From a virus: DNA of 37,502 bases. Positions 1 through 8,004 of this stretch are shown here, one piece after another; the stretch's first letter is position 1; the number at the start of each line of letters is the position of its first letter. The notes under the pieces are model-generated. The model saw only the letters and a program-made list of their open reading frames with translations, ran no database searches and had not been told where the DNA came from. The stretch is from IMG/VR virus record IMGVR_UViG_3300042504_000547, positions 1 to 37,502 of that record. The stretch is one strand, 5' to 3'. Both the position numbers and the translations under genes were made by a program.

Positions 1-299
1 GTCTCTCCCCCTGCGTTTCACAATGGGGTAAAAGGGGACAGCGACCTTTCCCGCATCTACGCATTCACGCATCGCACAATGTCAAATCTCTACGCATCAA
101 TGATTCTTTTCTGACAGTCAAAGTTGCCCGATCAAATGGGTTTGCACTCTCTGGATGCGCGACCCATAACCGTCCCCGCCCCAAGGAAAAATCAGGTTTT
201 CCTATAATGGCTACGGGTGCGGTAACAATCTGTCTGGCAACGCTGAGATCGGTTGTTGTACACAACCGCACCCACCATTTATGCTAATATCTGTCCATA
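1..299. repeat. Left copy of the terminal overlap
   Basis: This stretch matches 37204-37502 without gaps at an offset of 37203. Eight substitutions lie at positions 2, 21, 57, 72, 87, 118, 119 and 172; positions 173-299 (127 bases) are identical. A real phage terminal redundancy would normally be exact along its whole length. The pattern therefore fits a circular assembly graph closed by a 127-base k-mer, with a strain-variant branch forming the left 172 bases (inference). No convincing gene lies here. A TATAAT hexamer at 203-208 has no good -35 partner. Confidence 0.85.
250..285 (+). promoter_or_regulatory. Candidate rightward promoter with overlapping palindromic operator
   Basis: A 7-bp inverted repeat, CGGTTGT (250-256) and ACAACCG (262-268), surrounds a TGTAC centre. 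It overlaps a -35-like TTGTAC (256-261), followed after 18 bases by TATGCT (280-285), each matching 4 of 6 consensus positions. A perfect Shine-Dalgarno, TAAGGAGG (305-312), and the first rightward gene lie just downstream. This would drive the whole plus-strand unit. The motif match is moderate and the operator role is inferred from symmetry only. Confidence 0.35.
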
Positions 300-316
300 T
301 CGTTTAAGGAGGATGT

Positions 317-538
317 ATGGAACAGATGTATCAGATAGAAAAGAACGTACCGATACCGCAGCCGAGAAAGAGGTACTCGTATCCGTATGCTCAGTTGCAG
401 GTGGGGGAGAGTTTTTTGGTAATCGGCATGAAGATGCAGTCTTTATCGAATATGAATCTAAGGAATGGGAAGTCTTTGGGTAGACGCTTTGTTTGCCGCA
501 AAGAGGGCGATGGCATACGGATATGGAGGATTGAATAA
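317..538 (+). CDS. Small conserved phage protein, first rightward gene
   Basis: This encodes 73 residues. The start is set by TAAGGAGG at 305-312, four bases before the ATG; a longer overlapping frame beginning at 253 has no comparable site. The C-terminal half carries the pattern V-G-E-S-F, then G-R-R-F-V-C-R-K-E and I-R-I-W-R-I. From memory this resembles a family of small phage proteins that are common near early genes and have no known function. There is no membrane segment or catalytic motif. It overlaps the next gene by one base (TAATG), so the two are probably translationally coupled. Confidence 0.75.
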   Translation: MEQMYQIEKNVPIPQPRKRYSYPYAQLQVGESFLVIGMKMQSLSNMNLRNGKSLGRRFVCRKEGDGIRIWRIE

Positions 539-705
539 TGGCACTTACAGACCAATTAGAACCTACGGCTAAGTTGAGGATCGTGAAGGTGTTGGAGGAG
601 TATGTGCTCCAGCAATGGTGGAGTAATGCGGTCAACGTCAGGATGGGGCCAGCGCAGATGATCAAGGGCGAGTGGAGAGATGTACCTGTGGTGGAAGAAG
701 AGTGA
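538..705 (+). CDS. Small hypothetical protein
   Basis: This encodes 55 residues from MALTDQLEPT to VVEEE and shares the TAATG junction with the preceding gene. The composition is mixed and mildly acidic, with a helical stretch (KLRIVKVLEEYVLQQWW) and a Trp pair near residues 27-28. I do not recognise a family. Its ATG sits directly on the stop of the upstream gene and its own stop overlaps the next GTG (GTGA), which supports it as a real link in the operon. Confidence 0.55.
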   Translation: MALTDQLEPTAKLRIVKVLEEYVLQQWWSNAVNVRMGPAQMIKGEWRDVPVVEEE

Positions 706-782
706 GTGAGGTGTTGTTTGCCTTTGCCGTTGGCCTTGTCTGTGGCTACGTGCTTGGCATTGTGATGGGAGAGGATAGATGA
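702..782 (+). CDS. 26-residue single-span membrane micro-protein
   Basis: This is a 26-residue frame starting with GTG at 702. Residues 4-22 are almost wholly hydrophobic (VLFAFAVGLVCGYVLGIVM) and are followed by a charged GEDR tail, the profile of a single transmembrane span. It fills the gap between neighbours exactly: its start overlaps the upstream stop (GTGA) and its stop overlaps the next start (ATGA). That packing is the main argument for it being real. Function is unknown. Three similar micro-membrane proteins occur on the minus strand. Confidence 0.5.
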   Translation: MSEVLFAFAVGLVCGYVLGIVMGEDR

Positions 783-1051
783 CAGTACCTACCAATGTGG
801 CACCCGATGATGCACGGCATGACTACATAGCCCGTGTCTACAAGATGAGCCATGCTGAACTCTTTGCCGAACTAATGCGGGTGCATACCGAGGCCAATCG
901 GTTGGTTAATGACGCTGTGGCTGCTGAAAGGCAGGCGTGTATTCAGGTCTGTGAAGATTACGTACGCGAAATGGACAGTAACTACAGAGAACTAGGCCAT
1001 GAGATTGCCGGGACAATTGAGGCCAGAGGTAAGCAAGAAAGACAGCAGTAA
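779..1051 (+). CDS. Hypothetical helical protein
   Basis: This encodes 90 residues that are rich in Ala, Glu and Arg and predicted by eye to be mostly alpha-helical, with two Cys near residues 54 and 58 (ACIQVCEDY). The tail is charged (RGKQERQQ). No family is recognised. The start ATG overlaps the stop of the membrane micro-protein (ATGA) and the stop overlaps the next start (TAATG). The position suggests an early accessory role. Confidence 0.6.
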   Translation: MTVPTNVAPDDARHDYIARVYKMSHAELFAELMRVHTEANRLVNDAVAAERQACIQVCEDYVREMDSNYRELGHEIAGTIEARGKQERQQ

Positions 1052-1272
1052 TGACTGTGCGGGGGTTTGATGTAAAGAAAACGGCGCAGGCTTGGTTTAA
1101 GCAAGCGTCTAATCTGGATAAGGATTACTTTTGGCGCTGCATGAAAAGCCATAAGGAAAACTCTAAACCTAATGGAGACTATCCTTATTGTGGTATACAC
1201 GCTGAAACGTATAAACTAATGGTCAACCACCCTTGGGGTCAGGAGTATCTAAAAATTGTCAAACTTAAATAA
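1051..1272 (+). CDS. Hypothetical protein
   Basis: This encodes 73 basic and aromatic residues with central Cys residues (DYFWRCMKSH, DYPYCGIHAE). No known domain is recognised. It starts on the upstream stop (TAATG at 1049-1053). It overlaps the likely TTG start of the next gene by 17 bases. It sits between early genes and the methyltransferase pair. I could not identify a terminase small subunit, and this or a neighbouring small gene could be one, but nothing in the sequence shows it. Confidence 0.55.
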   Translation: MTVRGFDVKKTAQAWFKQASNLDKDYFWRCMKSHKENSKPNGDYPYCGIHAETYKLMVNHPWGQEYLKIVKLK

Positions 1273-1819
1273 GGTTCTCCCTCAGATTGCTCCCATGTGT
1301 ACCGATATGTGGGAACACTTCACCACCCTTAGAGACTTTGCCCGTGAGTGTGCCTCTGTAGTCGAGATGGGGGTAAGAGGCGGATGCTCTGCCTACGCCT
1401 TGGCTGCTGGTTTAGAGGCCAGCCCCTACAAAGGCAAGTGGATGCTCTACTTGGATATTAACGCCTGCCAAAACCCGAAGTTAGAGGAACTGTGCAAACT
1501 GTCTGAGATCAGTATTGAGTTTAAGCAGGCAGACTCTAGGCACGTTGATATACCAACCTGTGACCTTTTGTTTATCGACACCCTGCATACCTATGGGCAG
1601 TTAAAGGTGGAGTTGGAGTTACACCACTCCAAAGCCAAACAGTACATCATCATGCACGACACCGATGCCCCTTGGGGGTTTAAGAACGAAGTCGATGATG
1701 GCTCACCTGATCGCGGTCTTTGGCCTGCCATAGAGGAGTTTTTAGAGGAACACAAAGACTGGATACTGCATGAGCGCTACCGTAACTGCCACGGGCTAAC
1801 CATACTGTCGAGAGCCTAA
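1256..1819 (+). CDS. SAM-dependent methyltransferase-like protein 1
   Basis: This encodes 187 residues with a class I methyltransferase core. A strand-loop motif (ASVVEMGVRGGCSAYALAAG, about residues 33-52) resembles the SAM-binding motif I of the Methyltransf_24 / CmcI-type group. It is followed by an acidic strand end (LYLDIN, about 63-68), DLLFIDTLHTYG near 102-113, and IIMHDTDAPWG near 130-140, which could be a metal-binding or catalytic region. Substrate is unknown. The start is ambiguous: TTG at 1256 has an AGGAG ten bases upstream, while ATG at 1295 would remove 13 residues before the conserved part. It is adjacent to a second methyltransferase, so the two may act in one modification pathway. 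Confidence 0.7.
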   Translation: MSNLNKVLPQIAPMCTDMWEHFTTLRDFARECASVVEMGVRGGCSAYALAAGLEASPYKGKWMLYLDINACQNPKLEELCKLSEISIEFKQADSRHVDIPTCDLLFIDTLHTYGQLKVELELHHSKAKQYIIMHDTDAPWGFKNEVDDGSPDRGLWPAIEEFLEEHKDWILHERYRNCHGLTILSRA

Positions 1820-2367
1820 TGCACGAATCTGCAATAACCAATGCTAAACGGTTCTTTGACACCTATGCCAAATATTTAGATGAAGGTATGGTTGTTGATA
1901 TTGGTAGCCAAGACGTAAATGGATGCCTGCGTACTATCTGCCCTGATCGGTTTACCTATACAGGCGTAGACTTTCAAGAAGGGCAAAACGTAGACCTAGT
2001 GCTTACCGATCCTTATGAACTGCCATTTGCTGACCAATCAGTTGATATTGTGGTGTCATCTTCTTGCCTTGAACACTCAGAATTCTTTTGGCTGACATGG
2101 CTTGAGATTGTCCGGGTAGTCAAACCAGATGGCCTGATTTACATAAACGTACCGTCTGAAGGGCAGTACCATCCATACCCTGTAGACTGCTGGCGATTTA
2201 GGCTAGATGCAGCCACGGCTTTGATGAACTGGGCTAACCGCAATGGATACCCAACACGGCTCTTAGAAGCCTATACAGACCAAGTATGCCCTTGGAAAGA
2301 TTTTGTGGCTGTCTACGTTGGCGATGAGGCTAATGTGCCTATGTATCCTAAACGGATTGATCTCTAA
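1819..2367 (+). CDS. SAM-dependent methyltransferase-like protein 2
   Basis: This encodes 182 residues of the Methyltransf_11 type. Motif I is MVVDIGSQDVNG (about 24-35), the acidic end of strand 2 is YTGVDFQEG (about 47-55), and a motif-IV-like stretch, SVDIVVSSSCLEHSEFF, lies near 74-90. VVKPDGLIYINVPSEG (about 100-115) matches the usual post-IV strand. Target is unknown; small molecules, glycans or protein are all possible, and no DNA-methylase NPPY or DPPY motif is seen. It starts on the upstream stop (TAATG) and its own stop overlaps the terminase start. The two methyltransferases differ in sequence, so this is not a recent duplication. Confidence 0.75.
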   Translation: MHESAITNAKRFFDTYAKYLDEGMVVDIGSQDVNGCLRTICPDRFTYTGVDFQEGQNVDLVLTDPYELPFADQSVDIVVSSSCLEHSEFFWLTWLEIVRVVKPDGLIYINVPSEGQYHPYPVDCWRFRLDAATALMNWANRNGYPTRLLEAYTDQVCPWKDFVAVYVGDEANVPMYPKRIDL

Positions 2368-4127
2368 TGAAGTTTGATACCAAGAAGTTTTACCAGTTTT
2401 GCCGCAACCTAAAGATTGAATCTAAAGAGCAAGGCATGATTACCTTGGGGGAAACCCTACTAGGTACACAGACCTATGTGATTGATGAGGTAGCCAAAGG
2501 CTTAGAAGAAGGCATTCACTTCTTTATTGTTCTTAAAGGCAGGCAGTTAGGGATAACCACTATCAGCCTTGCTATGGATTTGTATTGGCACTTCCTAAAC
2601 CCCGGTATGCAAGGAACGCTTACAACCGATACGGAGGAAAACCGTGAACAGTTTAGAAGCACCCTACAGATGTACATGGACGGACTACCAAAGGAATACA
2701 AGATTCCTCTCATGTCCCACAACAGAAACCAGATGGTTCTTAAAAACCGATCAAGGATGTTCTACCAAGTCGCAGGCACAAGATCAAAGGGAACACTGGG
2801 ACGCGGTAAAGGTATCACTTTCTTGCACGGCACTGAGACTTCTTCTTGGGGTGACGAAGAAGGACTCGCCTCTCTTCTCGCCTCCCTTGCAGAAACAAAC
2901 CCACTACGCTATTACATGTTTGAATCCACCGCCCGTGGGTTCAATATGTTCCATGACATGTGGGTAACAGCCAAGAGAGCGCGTACCCAAAAGGCCATAT
3001 TCTGTGGCTGGTGGCGCAATCAACTCTATGCTTCTGACCCAAACTCCGATGTGTACCGCGTTTACTGGGACGGAAAACTTAGCCCAGAAGAGAAAGAATG
3101 GACGCGAGAGATTAAAAAAGTCTACAACTACGAGATCAATAGCCGCCAGATGGCTTGGTGGCGCTGGAAACTGCACGAAGGACTTAAAGACGAAGGCTTA
3201 ATGTACCAAGAGTTTCCTCCCACAGAGGACTACGCTTTTGTAATGACCGGCTCATCCTTCTTTTCTACTAGCAGATGCACTGACGCTATGAAAGAAGCAA
3301 AGTTAATAGACGCTAACTATTATCGGTTTAGCATGGGGGCTAACTTTCAAGACACGGAGTTAATTAAGTCCACGGCTAGGCTATCCACCATGACGATTTG
3401 GGAAGAGCCTATTGACTCTGCGTATTACGTGATCGGTGCTGACCCTGCCTACGGTTCATCTGACTGGGCTGACCGATTTTGTGTGCAGGTCTACCGTTGC
3501 TACGCCGATGGGCTAGATCAGGTGGCTGAATTCTGCTCTGCTGAACTTAATACGTTCCAATTTGCGTGGGTTATCTGCTACTTGGCAGGCGCGTACAAGA
3601 ACTCCACTCTAAACTTGGAAGTCAATGGCCCCGGACAGGCCGTAATTAACGAGATGCGTAACCTAAAGAGGCAGGCTACCGCTATGGGAGGCTCTGATGC
3701 GGCAAGCCTACACAACGTGCTAGGCAACATGCAGCACTACCTATGGCGAAGAAATGACTCTATGGGCGGCGTTTCTAATAGCATTGGATGGGTAACTACT
3801 CACTCCAGCAAAGAGCGCATGCTCAATTACTTCAAAGATTACTTTGAGCGTGGTATGTGTAATGTGTATGGTGTGGATTTACTAGATGAGATGAAAGGTA
3901 TAGTACGTGACCAAGGGACGATTGCAGCATACGGAAGGGGAAAAGATGATCGCGTTATTGCTTCAGCGTTGGCCTGTGCAGCCTACGCAGAACAAGTCCA
4001 GCCAAGACTCATTGCGGCAAGACTCACTAGGGTACAAAAGCAAGCGCAAGACGAAAGCGCCACAAATCCTGAAGGAGAACAGGTCAGGAAACAGGTCAAT
4101 AACTACCTCAAGGCACTTGGCTTTTAG
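2367..4127 (+). CDS. terL: Terminase large subunit (packaging ATPase/nuclease)
   Basis: This encodes 586 residues, a normal length for the family. The N-terminal ATPase has a Walker-A-like LKGRQLGITT (56-65), FLHGTE in the Walker B/catalytic Glu region (152-157) and a coupling-type motif ESTARGFN (186-193). The C-terminal RNase-H-like nuclease shows IGADPAYG (356-363, acidic residue D359), LEVNGPG (417-423, E418) and KDDRVIASALA (526-536), giving the expected acidic triad. It is the motor that translocates DNA into the prohead through the portal and cuts the concatemer. No convincing small subunit is adjacent. It begins on the preceding stop (TAATG). Confidence 0.95.
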   Translation: MKFDTKKFYQFCRNLKIESKEQGMITLGETLLGTQTYVIDEVAKGLEEGIHFFIVLKGRQLGITTISLAMDLYWHFLNPGMQGTLTTDTEENREQFRSTLQMYMDGLPKEYKIPLMSHNRNQMVLKNRSRMFYQVAGTRSKGTLGRGKGITFLHGTETSSWGDEEGLASLLASLAETNPLRYYMFESTARGFNMFHDMWVTAKRARTQKAIFCGWWRNQLYASDPNSDVYRVYWDGKLSPEEKEWTREIKKVYNYEINSRQMAWWRWKLHEGLKDEGLMYQEFPPTEDYAFVMTGSSFFSTSRCTDAMKEAKLIDANYYRFSMGANFQDTELIKSTARLSTMTIWEEPIDSAYYVIGADPAYGSSDWADRFCVQVYRCYADGLDQVAEFCSAELNTFQFAWVICYLAGAYKNSTLNLEVNGPGQAVINEMRNLKRQATAMGGSDAASLHNVLGNMQHYLWRRNDSMGGVSNSIGWVTTHSSKERMLNYFKDYFERGMCNVYGVDLLDEMKGIVRDQGTIAAYGRGKDDRVIASALACAAYAEQVQPRLIAARLTRVQKQAQDESATNPEGEQVRKQVNNYLKALGF

Positions 4128-4129
4128 AT

Positions 4130-4528
4130 ATGGATACGGTACTGACTAAGCAAGAGATTATCCGTAGGCTTGAGATCATGCGCTCTAAGCGCAAGCGCGG
4201 CTTTACCATGCGGATGTTTGCCGCCTTTGCCGCCATAGGCTACAGGCACATGGAGTCGATCACCCGCGACCAGACTTCTAACTTTACCGAACTCACCCAA
4301 CGTAAGTTATCCAAGGCGTTACTGGCTCTGGAGCGAGGGGAGGCTGGCCCAAGAATCGACATTTTGGGCAAGAAGTTTATAGGCTTTCACCCAAAGGCAA
4401 AGCCCGTTTTGCGCCGCAGTATTGGGCTTGAAATGACTGCCGATGGGTTCAAAATGAAGGTAGGAATCACCAATAAGTACGATTTTTCTAAACCAAGACT
4501 TGATGACTCAGTGAAAAAAAGGGGCTAA
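4130..4528 (+). CDS. Hypothetical basic protein between terminase and portal
   Basis: This encodes 132 residues and is strongly basic. The N-terminal third is helical with Lys/Arg runs (RRLEIMRSKRKRGF) followed by an Ala/Met-rich segment. The middle (TELTQRKLSKALLALERGE) resembles helix-turn-helix regulators, where a similar stretch follows the recognition helix, so nucleic-acid binding is plausible but not shown. It starts two bases after the terminase stop. The position between terL and portal suggests an assembly or packaging role, possibly an unrecognised packaging partner. Confidence 0.65.
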   Translation: MDTVLTKQEIIRRLEIMRSKRKRGFTMRMFAAFAAIGYRHMESITRDQTSNFTELTQRKLSKALLALERGEAGPRIDILGKKFIGFHPKAKPVLRRSIGLEMTADGFKMKVGITNKYDFSKPRLDDSVKKRG

Positions 4529-4529
4529 T

Positions 4530-4943
4530 ATGGCAGTGATGAACGACTATAAGTGTCCGGCTCACGGATACTTTGAATCGCGTGAAGCGGTATGTCCTCA
4601 TGGGTGTACCGATGTACAAGTGGTTTTCTTGCAGCCTGTAGGTATGACAAGTGATCGTACCAAGGGTAGCGACAAAACCCTACAACAACTTGCACTGGAC
4701 TTTAAGATGAGCGATGTGAAGTCTGTCAAAAAAGGTGAGGCACAACCGCCACGGTTTGCAAAGCCTGATAATCCATTTGCCCCACGATGGGGTTCTCCGG
4801 GCGATCTTGGCGGCTTTAACTTGCGCTCTGTCGGAGGTGAAAACGTATCCGGCATCGGTGCAGTTAAAGAATCATCAAAACTTTCGGGGCCGCGTATTGG
4901 CAGTTATATTGCCGACCATCAAAATTTAAAAGTTGACAAATGA
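4530..4943 (+). CDS. Hypothetical protein with N-terminal Cys/His cluster
   Basis: This encodes 137 residues. The N-terminus has a possible zinc-binding cluster, YKCPAHGYFESREAVCPHGC (about 7-26), with C-x2-H spacing followed by C-x3-C. The rest is Gly/Pro/Ser-rich and low in hydrophobics, so probably flexible. The start is preceded by GGGG at 4521-4524 in an AGGGGCTAAT context, a ribosome-binding form that recurs in this genome. It overlaps the portal start by four bases. It may be a small virion or packaging protein; the function is not recognised. Confidence 0.65.
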   Translation: MAVMNDYKCPAHGYFESREAVCPHGCTDVQVVFLQPVGMTSDRTKGSDKTLQQLALDFKMSDVKSVKKGEAQPPRFAKPDNPFAPRWGSPGDLGGFNLRSVGGENVSGIGAVKESSKLSGPRIGSYIADHQNLKVDK

Positions 4944-6583
4944 GAATACCTACCGACCCATTAGAACGTGAGATGTTCTACATGGACATTATGCAAAAGT
5001 GCATGGTGTCTATGGAGAGCAGGCGCACGGAATCAGAAGGCTTGCGATCCTACTACCTGTTTGGTGCAGGGCCAGAAGAAGCGCCAGCACAATACAATAA
5101 AATCTTTCCGCATATAGATCAACTATCTGCGTTTATGTATGCAGCAGATTCTACACGCTTTTCAATCAACATTGGAGCAAGCGAATCTGAAGAGTATCAG
5201 CGCATGGTGCCTGTTTTAACCAAGGCGTTATACGATTATTGGTTGAATAGCAACGCAGATCAAGTCTTTGGTCAAGCGCTTAACTGGTCATTTTGTTACA
5301 ACACTACCTTTGTTAAACCAGTTTGGCGCAACGGCATCCATCCGTACATGGTAGAACCTGCCGCCATTGGCGTGTTGCGCGAAGATGTTCCGTACACGGA
5401 TCGGCAAGAAGCCATGATCCAAAGATACTACATGACTAAAAGCGAATTGTTCTCACGCCTTTGGTCGCACCCCAAGCGTGATGAATTGGTGCGCCGCATT
5501 ACCTTCTCTCAACAAGAAACGTCTGACAATGCTTCCGGCATGGATCGTGTTATTACGTCTGCGACCAATCCTACGATTTACGGAAACATTAACTTAAACT
5601 TGACTGGCGTAAACCGTTACGTGCCGATGATTGCCGAAGATACGGTAATGATGCACGAACTGTGGATTTATGATGACGAGATTGATGATTACCTATGCGT
5701 CACGATTGCTGAACCAAACGTAATAATCTTTGATCGCTCATCTAAGATGATGTTCTTAGAAGGCGAAGTGCCTTTTGTTCAGATTTCTCCTAACCCGCAA
5801 TATGATTACTATTGGGGACAGTCTGAAGTACAGCGTTTAATCTTTTTGCAAGACATGAGGAATAAGCGTACTACCCAGATCATGCAATTGCTGGACAAAC
5901 AAGTAGACCCACCCACGGTATTACAAGGCTTTGGTGGCCTTTTGGACGAGAAAACCTTTGCCCTACGCCGCGCTGGTGGCCTATTGGCTAACGATATGCC
6001 CAATGGCAAGGTCGAACAGTTTGCTCCAGACATTCCAAATGACATATTTCGTGAGATTGCTGAGATTGATGCCATGTTTGCGGAGGCTTCAGGTATCGTT
6101 TCCGTTCTGCAAGGCCGGGGTGAAAGTGGTGTTAGAAGCGCTGGACACGCCTCCCAACTGGCTAGACTCGGCTCTTCACGGGCTAAAAAGCGTGCTTTGG
6201 TCATTGAAAGCGCCTTGGAGAAACTGGCTACCCTCTATTTGAAGATGATGATGGTATATGATGATACCGTTTACGTTGATGAAAAGGGTAATAAGTTTAT
6301 AGCAAAACAGTTTACTGATGATTTCAACGTCAAGGTGGATGCCCATAGCAACAGTCCTATCTTTATGGAAGATCAGCGAGAGATGGCTTTTAGCCTTTAT
6401 CAGGCTGGAACCATTAGCAAAGAGCGCTTGATCGAGATGATTGACCCTCCGATGAAGCAACAACTGCTTGAAGATTTGAAAAAACAGACTCAAACTGTAC
6501 AAACGCCTCAAAGCCCTGAGATTCCTCAAGGCCAAGAGCCAATTGCACCTCAACCGGGAGAAATCGATGGCGGCCCCGTCTAA
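4940..6583 (+). CDS. Portal protein, P22-type
   Basis: This encodes 547 residues. Length, position after terL, and the overall pattern fit portals of short-tailed phages: an N-terminal helical region, a wing rich in aromatic residues, and a long helical stem and crown around residues 290-470. Internal landmarks include QYDYYWGQSEVQRLIFLQD and GRGESGVRSAGHASQLARL. The last 35 residues are Pro/Gln-rich and probably disordered. As the dodecameric vertex ring it would bind terminase during packaging and later the head-tail adaptor. It overlaps the upstream gene by ATGA and the next small gene by 17 bases. Confidence 0.88.
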   Translation: MRIPTDPLEREMFYMDIMQKCMVSMESRRTESEGLRSYYLFGAGPEEAPAQYNKIFPHIDQLSAFMYAADSTRFSINIGASESEEYQRMVPVLTKALYDYWLNSNADQVFGQALNWSFCYNTTFVKPVWRNGIHPYMVEPAAIGVLREDVPYTDRQEAMIQRYYMTKSELFSRLWSHPKRDELVRRITFSQQETSDNASGMDRVITSATNPTIYGNINLNLTGVNRYVPMIAEDTVMMHELWIYDDEIDDYLCVTIAEPNVIIFDRSSKMMFLEGEVPFVQISPNPQYDYYWGQSEVQRLIFLQDMRNKRTTQIMQLLDKQVDPPTVLQGFGGLLDEKTFALRRAGGLLANDMPNGKVEQFAPDIPNDIFREIAEIDAMFAEASGIVSVLQGRGESGVRSAGHASQLARLGSSRAKKRALVIESALEKLATLYLKMMMVYDDTVYVDEKGNKFIAKQFTDDFNVKVDAHSNSPIFMEDQREMAFSLYQAGTISKERLIEMIDPPMKQQLLEDLKKQTQTVQTPQSPEIPQGQEPIAPQPGEIDGGPV

Positions 6584-6746
6584 CCAACCAGAAGGAAACT
6601 TGCGTACAGGTGATCAGCCTCGCGCTACCGAAACGTCTATCAAGGATACCGAGCGAGCGATGGGTAGAATCTCCTATACACGGCAAGCACAGCGTGGAGG
6701 ATTTCCCAAAACTTCATACGGTACCCGTTACATGCGGAAATCATAA
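6567..6746 (+). CDS. Small hypothetical protein overlapping portal end
   Basis: This encodes 59 residues. The ATG at 6567 lies inside the end of the portal gene, with GGGAG at 6555-6559 seven bases upstream. The product is basic and polar (SNQPEGNLRTGDQ, YTRQAQRGGF, YGTRYMRKS) with little hydrophobic content, so it is likely disordered or a small capsid-associated peptide. No family is recognised. It precedes an AT-rich gap holding a candidate promoter. Confidence 0.5.
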   Translation: MAAPSNQPEGNLRTGDQPRATETSIKDTERAMGRISYTRQAQRGGFPKTSYGTRYMRKS

Positions 6747-6770
6747 GTGGCGAAAATGCGAACACTTACT

Positions 6771-6808
6771 TTTTTTTGTTGACACAATAGTTTATAACAA
6801 TTGAAAAT
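6771..6808 (+). promoter_or_regulatory. Weak candidate promoter before the scaffold/capsid block
   Basis: The 89-base gap at 6747-6835 is the longest break inside the rightward unit. It contains a T-run, a perfect TTGACA (6779-6784) and TATAAC (6793-6798). The spacing between these two is too short. At the normal 16-17 bp spacing only TTGAAA or TGAAAA is found. It could boost capsid gene expression, but the evidence is only partial consensus matching. Confidence 0.25.
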
Positions 6809-6835
6809 CCAAACATCATAGGAACAGGATCACTT

Positions 6836-7255
6836 ATGGCTGTTTCAAATAAAGAAATGATGGACATGCTCAAAGCAGAGCAACCACAACCTACACCGCC
6901 TCCAAACGAGCAGGCGAGTCAGACTGCCCCTATGCCTTCCCCAATGACCACGCCTGAGCCGCAGTCAGGAAACATGGAGCAAGCGCGTGTAAACGTGATG
7001 ATGGCACTCGACATGCTACAAAACGCCTTGCAAACTTTTGGCATGCAGTCCGAAGAAGGCATGGCGCTTCAGGATGTTGTTGGAAAGATTACGGCTAAGT
7101 TTGGTGAGCGTGAGTCGGATAGCCGACAGTTGATGCCTGCCGAGATTATGAATCTAATTCAAACCTTGCCGCAGGCCGGTGGTGCAACGCCTGAAGCAAG
7201 AGCAGTTGCAGCAGCACCAGCACCCGGAACCGAACAACCTCCATTACCAGTTTAA
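6836..7255 (+). CDS. Pro/Gln-rich hypothetical virion-assembly protein
   Basis: This encodes 139 residues. Residues 15-45 and the last 25 are Pro/Gln/Ala-rich and probably disordered. The middle (about 46-115) is helical with a Met/Leu-rich amphipathic stretch (VNVMMALDMLQNALQTFGM). It lies between portal and scaffold, which suggests an assembly role, but no family is recognised. Confidence 0.65.
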   Translation: MAVSNKEMMDMLKAEQPQPTPPPNEQASQTAPMPSPMTTPEPQSGNMEQARVNVMMALDMLQNALQTFGMQSEEGMALQDVVGKITAKFGERESDSRQLMPAEIMNLIQTLPQAGGATPEARAVAAAPAPGTEQPPLPV

Positions 7256-7265
7256 GGAGAATTAA

Positions 7266-7451
7266 ATGGAACTTTTTAAACCACGCGGAAATCTCGCTCC
7301 GCGCCGACCCACGGATAACACACAACAGAACGGTCAAATCGTCAACACTCCGCGTTTTGCAGAGTTTGGCGGCTTAACCGCACCGAACAAAATCGGAGCC
7401 AAGAACAAAATGACTCTTGGCAAACCGGGTGACGGTAAAAAAGTCATCTAA
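7266..7451 (+). CDS. Small basic hypothetical protein
   Basis: This encodes 61 residues, low in hydrophobics and rich in Pro, Gly, Asn and Lys, ending GKPGDGKKVI. A strong AAGGAG lies seven bases before the ATG. Proteins of this look are common among capsid-proximal genes of environmental phages (from memory). It may be a disordered virion or scaffold accessory. Function is not recognised. Confidence 0.6.
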   Translation: MELFKPRGNLAPRRPTDNTQQNGQIVNTPRFAEFGGLTAPNKIGAKNKMTLGKPGDGKKVI

Positions 7452-7473
7452 CTGACAGAAAGGGGCTAACAAA

Positions 7474-8004
7474 ATGTCATTAGAGAATCTATCCGTAGAA
7501 GCACAACAAGAGTTGGCAATGCTTGCAAAGACTTTGGCTGAAAATCCCAATACCCGCAAGCAATTCTTGCAACTAACAAAACAAGTACGTCCTGATGTTC
7601 CAATCCCTGAGATTGAAATTGAAGAGCGTACCAATTCCGTATTAAAGCAAGCCGAAGATCGCGTTAAGTCCCTTGAGGACAAACTGCGCCAAAAGGATGC
7701 TAGAGAAGAATTGACGAAGCGCCGCGATACCTTAATCAAAAAAGGACTTGTCGAATCCGAAGATGATATCAAGGATGTTGAAAGGTTAATGGTTGAAAAA
7801 GGTATTGCCAATCACGAAACTGCCGCTGAGTACCATTCGTGGATGAAGCAGGCAGCAGCACCTACACCATCGCAGTTCCCGCAGCCCGTAATGTCGAAGT
7901 TCAATACCAAGGATTTTATGAAGAATCCGGTAGGCGCTGCGCGTGATGCAGCACATGCGGCATTAAACGAGTTTAGGAAGAATCCAAGGCCAATTGGTCT
8001 GTGA
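7474..8004 (+). CDS. Putative scaffolding protein
   Basis: This encodes 176 residues and sits directly before the coat gene. It is highly charged and helical: residues 50-85 form a heptad-like coiled coil (VLKQAEDRVKSLEDKLRQK), and the C-terminus is basic and Ala-rich (RDAAHAALNEFRKNPRP). Position, charge and helical profile are typical of phage scaffolds, which line the prohead interior and leave before packaging. AGGGGCTAAC at 7461-7470 provides the ribosome-binding site. Assignment rests on context and composition. Confidence 0.7.
   Translation: MSLENLSVEAQQELAMLAKTLAENPNTRKQFLQLTKQVRPDVPIPEIEIEERTNSVLKQAEDRVKSLEDKLRQKDAREELTKRRDTLIKKGLVESEDDIKDVERLMVEKGIANHETAAEYHSWMKQAAAPTPSQFPQPVMSKFNTKDFMKNPVGAARDAAHAALNEFRKNPRPIGL

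Noticed and set aside
65-271. 68-residue minus-strand frame present in both end copies
   Set aside because: All four codons that differ between the copies change the amino acid, giving no sign of selection on the protein, and it lies in a control region without a convincing ribosome-binding site.
253-483. 76-residue plus-strand frame starting at 253
   Set aside because: It overlaps the gene at 317-538, which has a perfect Shine-Dalgarno, and it has no site of its own.
5809-6204. 131-residue minus-strand frame within the portal gene
   Set aside because: It is antisense to the portal coding sequence with no ribosome-binding site or family match.
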